NCBI RefSeq assembly: GCF_008369115.1
Contig: NZ_VOAZ01000001.1
Location: 868,001-932,000 of the forward strand
DNA from: Psychrobacter sp. ANT_WB68
GTDB lineage: Bacteria; Pseudomonadota; Gammaproteobacteria; Pseudomonadales; Moraxellaceae
Length of the DNA stretch: 64,000 nt
Direction of reading: 5' to 3'
Shown: positions 58,494 to 64,000 of the stretch, one piece after another
Numbering within the stretch: the first letter of the stretch is position 1
Layout of the letters: each line of letters starts with the position of its first letter
Notes under the pieces: model-generated
The model's database searches: none
The model's input: only the letters and a program-made list of their open reading frames with translations
Told to the model about the DNA's origin: nothing
Position numbers and translations under genes: made by a program

Positions 58494-59812
58494 GACTGTG
58501 GCAAGGAAGCAATGAATGGCAAAATTGGGTCGGTTATGAACGTGCTACGCCTGAGCAAAAGCTCACGCCTTCATCGGTTGCAGAACTACAAGATATTGTT
58601 AAAAATGCACGGGCAAATAAAAAGCGCGTTAGAGTCACCGGCGCGGCGCATTCTTTTAGTGGTTGCGCTAAACCTGAAGAAATTGCCGTCAGCCTGCATA
58701 ATATGCGCGGTCTTATCTCGGTTGATAAAGACGCTAAGCTTGCCACTTTATACGCAGGTACCTATTTATATGAAATCGGCAAGGCACTTAAAGAGTATGG
58801 TTTGGCGTTAGAAAACATGGGAGATGTACAGGCGCAGACCATTGCGGGTGCTGCTAGTACTGCGACCCATGGCACAGGCATAACTTTAGGCTCCATTGCC
58901 AATCAAGTGGTGACATGGGAGTGGGTCGATGGCAAAGGAGAAGTACATACTCATCATCGCGGCGATCCGAAAACTGACGAATTGGGTAATGCTTTGCATG
59001 CCAGCCTTGGTATGCTCGGTATTTTCACCAAATTAACCCTTAAGGTAGTCGACCTATACGGACTTAAAGAAGCCAATAAGGTACTAGGTTTTGAAGAAGG
59101 GTTAGCGCGTTTTCATGAGACGGCGCACAGCCATCGTCATCTAGAGTGGTTCTTATTTCCAGGCACCAATAAAATTCAGCAAAAGACACTATCAGTGATA
59201 ATGCCCAAAGCCATGACGGGGACACAAAAGCTCAAAGATCATTTCGACAGTGCTGTCACCCTCAACGGCGCTTTTTATGTGCTGTGCGAGCTGGCACGTA
59301 TGAAGCCTTCGTTGACCAAAAAAGTCAGTGAAATCTCCGCAAACTCTATTCCTAATACCAAACGTGAAGGCTATAGCTATGAGGTGTTTCCGACACCGCG
59401 CGGCGTCAAGTTTAATGAGTCTGAATATTTTATTAAATTATCTGATTTTGATGAGTGTATCTCGGAGGTCAATCATATTTTATTAAAAGACAATAAAGGT
59501 TCGCACTTTCCCATCGAAGTGCGCACACATAAAGGCGAGACCGGTATGCTCAGTCCCACACAGGGAGAGGATTGCGCGGTATTGTCATTTCATGTTTATA
59601 AAGGTATGGACTGTGAGCCCTTATTTAAATGGTTATATGAATATATGAAAAAATGGCAGGGTCGGCCGCACTGGGGTAAAGTGAATAAACTGAACCATAT
59701 GGAGCTACAAAGCTTGTATCCCAAGCTCAATCGCTTTTTAGAGATTCGCCGTGAGTTTGATCCTGATAATGTCTTTATGAATATTTGGCTTGAGCAAAAG
59801 TTTTGTATTTAA
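58481..59812 (+). CDS. D-arabinono-1,4-lactone oxidase-like FAD enzyme
   Basis: A 443-residue VAO-family flavoprotein. VRVTGAAHSFSGCA at ~45-60 contains the His that is covalently flavinylated in relatives; AGAASTATHGTG at ~124-135 is the second FAD-binding signature; and RPHWGKVNKL near the C-terminus is typical of the ALO domain in aldonolactone and alditol oxidases. It oxidises a sugar lactone or polyol using O2. Translational coupling with the PLP-aldolase-like gene implies a joint pathway, not one I recognise. Confidence 0.87.
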   Translation: MFSLRLWQGSNEWQNWVGYERATPEQKLTPSSVAELQDIVKNARANKKRVRVTGAAHSFSGCAKPEEIAVSLHNMRGLISVDKDAKLATLYAGTYLYEIGKALKEYGLALENMGDVQAQTIAGAASTATHGTGITLGSIANQVVTWEWVDGKGEVHTHHRGDPKTDELGNALHASLGMLGIFTKLTLKVVDLYGLKEANKVLGFEEGLARFHETAHSHRHLEWFLFPGTNKIQQKTLSVIMPKAMTGTQKLKDHFDSAVTLNGAFYVLCELARMKPSLTKKVSEISANSIPNTKREGYSYEVFPTPRGVKFNESEYFIKLSDFDECISEVNHILLKDNKGSHFPIEVRTHKGETGMLSPTQGEDCAVLSFHVYKGMDCEPLFKWLYEYMKKWQGRPHWGKVNKLNHMELQSLYPKLNRFLEIRREFDPDNVFMNIWLEQKFCI

Positions 59813-59846
59813 AGCTCTAGTAGATGATTCAGATATAAATCAGGCA

Positions 59847-59878
59847 TAAAAAAACAGCTCTTTAAGAGCTGTCTTTTA
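59847..59878. terminator. Bidirectional terminator
   Basis: ACAGCTCTT and AAGAGCTGT arms, A-run to the left and T-rich to the right, between the convergent oxidase and GST genes. Confidence 0.85.
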
Positions 59879-59901
59879 TTAGAGAATAAAAACTATCTGG
59901 C

Positions 59902-60537
59902 TTATCGTTTAATGGAGTCGTCATAATTGGCTTCTAAACGCATAGCACGCTGATAGCTATCTATACTCGTCAGTTGTAGCGCATATTGTTTGATATGCAT
60001 ATAGTCATCTAACGCTCCACGACTAACAAGCATGATTAAGTCAAACGCTAGCATAAAGTCAGCACCGCTTAGTTTGTTGCCGATGATAAATGCCTTGTCT
60101 TTGACTTCATCATTTAAGTAGCTCAGCACTTTATGCTTTTCTTGCTTGATATAACCCGTCAAGAATTCACTATCAACAACGCCTGCTTTATTGGTAAACA
60201 GTTCAAGCAATAACGGCAACATGAGCGAGCTTTCAGCAAAGTGAATCCACTGCAAGTAATGACCATACTCTGCGCTATCAGTAGCAGGGCGCAAACGCTC
60301 AGGCGCAAAACGCTCAATCAGCATCTCAGTAATCGCCCCTGATTCTGTATAAAGCTCGCCATCCATTTCAATAACTGGAGATTTACCAAGTGGATGAATT
60401 GCTTTTAGACTGTCTGGTGCTAGATGCGTTTTGGTATCACGCTGATGGCTAATAAGCTCATAGGGTTGTCCCAACTCTTCTAATAGCCATAACGTACGGA
60501 TTGAGCGTGACTGATTGAGATGATGTAAGCGAATCAT
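59902..60537 (-). CDS. Glutathione S-transferase family protein
   Basis: A 211-residue GST-like protein. The thioredoxin-fold N-domain reads RLHHLNQSRSIRTLWLLEELGQPYEL, with cis-Pro and Glu-Ser glutathione site in GKSPVIEMDGELYTESGAI; residues ~90-205 are the helical C-domain. The catalytic residue is probably Asn or Ser near SRS (no Cys). It conjugates or reduces electrophiles with glutathione. It is the last of a leftward group with Hsp31-like, CurA-like and YqhD-like genes; the gap to the preceding gene is 29 bp. Confidence 0.88.
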   Translation of the reverse strand: MIRLHHLNQSRSIRTLWLLEELGQPYELISHQRDTKTHLAPDSLKAIHPLGKSPVIEMDGELYTESGAITEMLIERFAPERLRPATDSAEYGHYLQWIHFAESSLMLPLLLELFTNKAGVVDSEFLTGYIKQEKHKVLSYLNDEVKDKAFIIGNKLSGADFMLAFDLIMLVSRGALDDYMHIKQYALQLTSIDSYQRAMRLEANYDDSIKR

Positions 60538-60566
60538 GATGTGAGCCTTTTCGCGATATTTTTATA

Positions 60567-61253
60567 TTAAGCTTGACGCTTTTGTAGTTTGGCAAGTAAA
60601 CGTTTAGCCGCTTCTTCTGATGACGCTGGGTTTTGACCGGTAATCAATAGACCATCTTCAACGACATACGACTCCCAATCCGTGCCTTTTTCGTAATGAC
60701 CGCCATGGTTTTTTAACGCATCTTCCAATAAGAAAGGTACCACGTCAGTAAGCTGAACGCCTTCTTCTTCAGTATTACTAAAACCGGTGACTTTTTTGCC
60801 TTTGATTAAATACTCACCGTCAATTTTGACGTTTTTAAGTACAGCAGGAGAGTGACAAACAAAGGCAATAGGCTTGTCTTGCTTAACAAAGGTTTCGATT
60901 AATTCAATAGAATTTTTATCAACTGCTAAGTCCCATAATGGACCGTGACCACCTGGATAAAAAACGGAGTCAAAATCTTCGGCTTTTACTTCAGCAAGCT
61001 TTTTGGTATTTGCAAGACGCTCTTGAGCTTCAGAGTCTTCTTTAAAGCGTTTGGTATCTTTTGTTTGCGCATCTGGCGTATCACTACTAGGATCTAGTGG
61101 AGGTTGACCACCAGCAGGAGAGGCTAGGGTAATGTTGACGCCAGCATCCAAGAAAGCATAATAAGGGGCGGCAAATTCTTCTAGCCAAAAACCGGTTTTT
61201 TTGCCTGTATCACCCAATTTGTCGTGTGAGGTTAGTACCATTAAAATATTCAT
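60567..61253 (-). CDS. Hsp31/DJ-1-like amidotransferase-fold protein
   Basis: A 228-residue DJ-1/PfpI superfamily protein. The nucleophile is C133 in AFVCHSPAVL with H134, plus acidic E25/E26 in GFWLEEFAAPYYAF; FYPGGHGPLWDL is the family oxyanion loop. This subgroup includes glutathione-independent glyoxalases and stress chaperones of the yeast Hsp31 type, so methylglyoxal detoxification is likely. Clustered with a GST and two carbonyl reductases. Confidence 0.88.
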   Translation of the reverse strand: MNILMVLTSHDKLGDTGKKTGFWLEEFAAPYYAFLDAGVNITLASPAGGQPPLDPSSDTPDAQTKDTKRFKEDSEAQERLANTKKLAEVKAEDFDSVFYPGGHGPLWDLAVDKNSIELIETFVKQDKPIAFVCHSPAVLKNVKIDGEYLIKGKKVTGFSNTEEEGVQLTDVVPFLLEDALKNHGGHYEKGTDWESYVVEDGLLITGQNPASSEEAAKRLLAKLQKRQA

Positions 61254-61483
61254 AATTGTCCTTATTTATTATTTGTATTGATTGCTAAGTTTTAATACCA
61301 AGTTCAGGTGTATCGCAGCCAGCTTTGTTAAAGCTATGCAACGACCAGGATAAAGCGGTCTTTGCTAAAAACTGGCTGCTAACAGTATTGACGTTTTAGG
61401 CATTATTTTCAGTAGCTGTCTTAACGTATTATGTTGTTAAGTGGTTATCTGAAGGTAATTGAGTATTCGCTGCAGTCTATTGA

Positions 61484-62545
61484 CTACTGAACATCTGCCA
61501 CCTTAACAACCGTTTTACCAAAGTTTTTGCCCTCTAGCATGTCAAAGAAAGCTTGCGGTGCTTGTGCTAAGCCATCGACGATATGCTCTTTGGTTTTGAC
61601 TTTACCTGACTCAACCCATTCACCCATCGTTTTTAAGAATTCTGGGAAATGATCGCCGTATTCTTCAAAGATAATGAAGCCTTTGATGGTTAGGCGTTGA
61701 CTAAGGATAAGACCCATCAACATACCTAGGCGGTCTTTGCCATCAGGAAGATCAGTTGCGTTATATTGAGAAACCAAGCCACAAACTGGAATACGCGCAT
61801 GGGCATTTAATAATGGCAATACGCCATCGAGTACCTTGCCACCGACGTTTTCATAATAGATATCGATACCATCTGGGCAAGCATTTTTAAGCTGCTCGGC
61901 AAAGTCGTCGGCTTTATGGTCAATACAGACATCAAAGCCCAACTCTTCGACTGCATAGGCACATTTTTCAGCACCGCCTGCGACACCGACAGTACGTAAG
62001 CCTAAATGATTACCCACTTGTCCAACCGTTGCGCCCACAGGACCAGTCGCCGCAGCTACTACTAAGGTTTCGCCTTTTTTTGGTTTGCCAATATCGGTCA
62101 AACCCATATAACCGGTAAAGCCTGGCATACCGAGGACACCAAGACCATAAGAAGGGTTGGACATGTTCTTATCAAGCTTTAGCACGCCTTCGCCATCACT
62201 GACGCTATAATCCTGCCAGCCTGAATTCGACACCACTAAATCACCGACGGCAAATTTATCGATATTAGATTCGACGACTTGTGCGACCGTCCCGCCTAGC
62301 ATAACATCGCCGACTTCTAGCGGGTCAGCATAGCTTTTTGAAGCACTCATACGTCCGCGCATATAGGGGTCAAGTGACATATAAACTGTGCGCAGAAGCA
62401 TTTGATTGTCATTAGGAGTTGGGATGTCGCTGGTGGTTAGCTCAAAATCATCGCTGGTTGGTGCGCCATTAGGACGGCTGGCCAGTCTGATTTGACGATT
62501 TTGTGTTTGGTTTTGTTGTGCATTAAAATTATTATCAAGGCTCAT
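61484..62545 (-). CDS. NADPH-dependent alkenal/curcumin reductase-like MDR protein
   Basis: A 353-residue zinc-free medium-chain reductase. SLDPYMRGRMS is the signature of the leukotriene-B4 dehydrogenase/CurA subgroup; the nucleotide motif is AATGPVGATVGQVGNHLG, with YENVGGKVLDGVLP and RLTIKGFIIFE following. These enzymes reduce the double bond of 2-alkenals and other enones. It fits a role against reactive carbonyls with the neighbouring genes. Confidence 0.9.
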   Translation of the reverse strand: MSLDNNFNAQQNQTQNRQIRLASRPNGAPTSDDFELTTSDIPTPNDNQMLLRTVYMSLDPYMRGRMSASKSYADPLEVGDVMLGGTVAQVVESNIDKFAVGDLVVSNSGWQDYSVSDGEGVLKLDKNMSNPSYGLGVLGMPGFTGYMGLTDIGKPKKGETLVVAAATGPVGATVGQVGNHLGLRTVGVAGGAEKCAYAVEELGFDVCIDHKADDFAEQLKNACPDGIDIYYENVGGKVLDGVLPLLNAHARIPVCGLVSQYNATDLPDGKDRLGMLMGLILSQRLTIKGFIIFEEYGDHFPEFLKTMGEWVESGKVKTKEHIVDGLAQAPQAFFDMLEGKNFGKTVVKVADVQ

Positions 62546-62699
62546 ATTAAAGCTCCTTATTTTAGTTATTGGTTGTAGTTATTGGTTTTCTTAAAGTTTT
62601 AAAATTCTTGAAGTCAGTAGCCACACCAATATGGATGGCTACCGATTGTTATGACGATAAAAATTTATAACCATAAATTATTTTGAAAATTAATAGCGA

Positions 62700-63917
62700 T
62701 TAAGCTTTACTGGTAACAGCGCGTTCTAAAATACGGCGTGATACGTCTAAATCATTTTTACCATGTTCGCCCAATTTCACCATTTTGTGTGCTTCAAGTT
62801 GCTTGATGATAGGGTCAATGGCTGACTTATCTAACTCAGCATCTTCTAAGCTAACTGGCAATCCAAGCTCACGGAAGAAGTTCTCAGTATGCACAATAGC
62901 AGTTTCGATGATGGTGTCATCGTCGAGATCTGTATCTGTAATGTTCCAAACGTTACGCGCATACTGAAGCAATTTGTCTTTCTTGCTGTCTTTAAGCTCA
63001 CGCAGCACTGATGGCAATACAATCGTTAGCGTACGAGCATGGTCAATCGCATGTAACGAAGTCAGCTCATGACCAATCATATGTGTCGTCCAATCTTGTG
63101 GCACACCTGTACCAATCAGACCATTCAATGCCATGGTGGCCGTCCACATGATGTTTTTACGCGTTTCTAAATTTTCTGGATCGGCTTTGACCGCTTTACC
63201 TTCTTCGATAAGGATTTTTAATAAGCTCTCAGAAAAGGCATCTTGGACTTTCGCATTAACTGGATAGGTGAGGTACTGCTCCATGACGTGAACAAAGGCG
63301 TCAGCAACACCGTTCATCACTTGGCGCTCAGGTAAAGTTAGAGTCTTAGTAGGGTCTAGAATTGAAAATTTAGGGAAGGCAAGTGGGTTGCCAAATGGTA
63401 GTTTTGCGTGACGTTCGCTATAGTTAATCACGCCGCCAGAATTCATCTCAGAACCTGTCGCTGGAATGGTCAATACCGCGCCTAAATCAATCGCTGAATC
63501 GATATTTTTACAATAACTGGTCAATGCATCCCACGCTTTTTCACGAGATACTGTGCCATCTGTGCTGCCATCTTCAGTTAATGAAGAGATAAGGGCGACG
63601 AATTTACTGCCATCAATGACTGAACCGCCACCAACAGCTAATAAGAAGTCAATATTATGTTCATTGACCATATCAGCGGCTTTTAACAAGGTGGTGAATT
63701 CTGGATTGGCTTCAATACCGCCAAACTCAAATACTTCACGATTACCATTAGCTGATAGCGCATTTTTAACTTCATCTAAAGTGCCCGTACGCTGCGCTGA
63801 ACCACCACCATAAGTGATTAACACGCGCGCATCTGTCGGCACTAGCTCTGATAACTGTTTAATTTGACCTTCGCCAAAGACGATACGTACGGGATTGTAA
63901 TATTGAAAGTTATTCAT
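62700..63917 (-). CDS. YqhD-like NADPH alcohol dehydrogenase (Fe-ADH family)
   Basis: A 405-residue iron-type alcohol dehydrogenase of the YqhD/butanol dehydrogenase group. Opening FQYYNPVRIVFGEGQI, NADPH site YGGGSAQRTG and AVGGGSVIDGSKF, TIPATGSEMNSGGVI, and metal ligands in VADAFVHVMEQYLT and MIGHELTSLHAIDHART are visible. It reduces short aldehydes such as acrolein, malondialdehyde or methylglyoxal. It lies upstream of the CurA-like gene by 154 bp on the same strand. Confidence 0.92.
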   Translation of the reverse strand: MNNFQYYNPVRIVFGEGQIKQLSELVPTDARVLITYGGGSAQRTGTLDEVKNALSANGNREVFEFGGIEANPEFTTLLKAADMVNEHNIDFLLAVGGGSVIDGSKFVALISSLTEDGSTDGTVSREKAWDALTSYCKNIDSAIDLGAVLTIPATGSEMNSGGVINYSERHAKLPFGNPLAFPKFSILDPTKTLTLPERQVMNGVADAFVHVMEQYLTYPVNAKVQDAFSESLLKILIEEGKAVKADPENLETRKNIMWTATMALNGLIGTGVPQDWTTHMIGHELTSLHAIDHARTLTIVLPSVLRELKDSKKDKLLQYARNVWNITDTDLDDDTIIETAIVHTENFFRELGLPVSLEDAELDKSAIDPIIKQLEAHKMVKLGEHGKNDLDVSRRILERAVTSKA

Positions 63918-64000
63918 AACGTTCCTAGTTTTTGAGGTGATTTTATTAAGGTGATCTCTAATATGAGTTTTTAAGGAGTGTCTAAAACTTTTTATATTAA

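Overview
The window looks like chromosome from a gammaproteobacterium of the family Moraxellaceae, most like Psychrobacter. This rests on the overall protein character (PEP carboxylase, SelO, an acyl-CoA desaturase with a long C-terminal tail, CysS, GuaB, GlmM), the moderately AT-rich composition and the IS3-type transposases. No database search was run, so the genus is an inference.

Layout, left to right. (1) 0.2-2.3 kb: a CatR/BenM-type LysR regulator followed by an orphan maleylacetate reductase. (2) 2.4-13 kb: PEP carboxylase, then a five-gene leftward operon that reads as a complete trans-4-hydroxy-L-proline to 2-oxoglutarate pathway: 2-epimerase, D-hydroxyproline dehydrogenase, pyrroline-hydroxycarboxylate deaminase, semialdehyde dehydrogenase and an AGCS transporter. 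A divergent PAS-AraC regulator sits at its head. (3) 13.3-21.8 kb: a TetR repressor divergent from a beta-oxidation operon (acyl-CoA dehydrogenase, thiolase, FadB-like protein, alpha-methylacyl-CoA racemase-like protein, acyl-CoA ligase). Two near-identical 16-bp palindromes lie between them. (4) 22.2-23.9 kb: NAD-type malic enzyme with a strong terminator.

(5) 24.0-30.1 kb is the accessory part. Two decayed IS3-family copies in the same orientation bracket about 3.4 kb holding two paralogous small proteins of unknown function, a YdcA-like secreted peptide, a DUF2511-like protein and an MgtC/DUF4010 membrane protein. The second IS copy has lost its left end and is fused to the broken start of a VOC (glyoxalase-fold) gene. 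A palindromic repeat of about 58 bp occurs in both transposase genes, where it appears to be read as protein, and again inside orfA of copy 1. It behaves like a small mobile repeat that can insert into coding sequence, and is the best candidate here for something undescribed.

(6) 30.3-33.6 kb: a tripartite ABC exporter (adaptor, permease, ATPase). (7) 34-64 kb: mostly core genome: a CAU-anticodon tRNA, pteridine reductase, cca, maeB, selO, desaturase, glycerophosphodiesterase, a lipoprotein, a cobalamin adenosyltransferase, cysS, an MscS channel, guaB, glmM, pdxH, an EmrAB-like pump, a PLP-aldolase/lactone-oxidase pair, and a leftward stress set (GST, Hsp31/DJ-1-like, CurA-like reductase, YqhD-like alcohol dehydrogenase). 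Most convergent ends carry clear intrinsic terminators.
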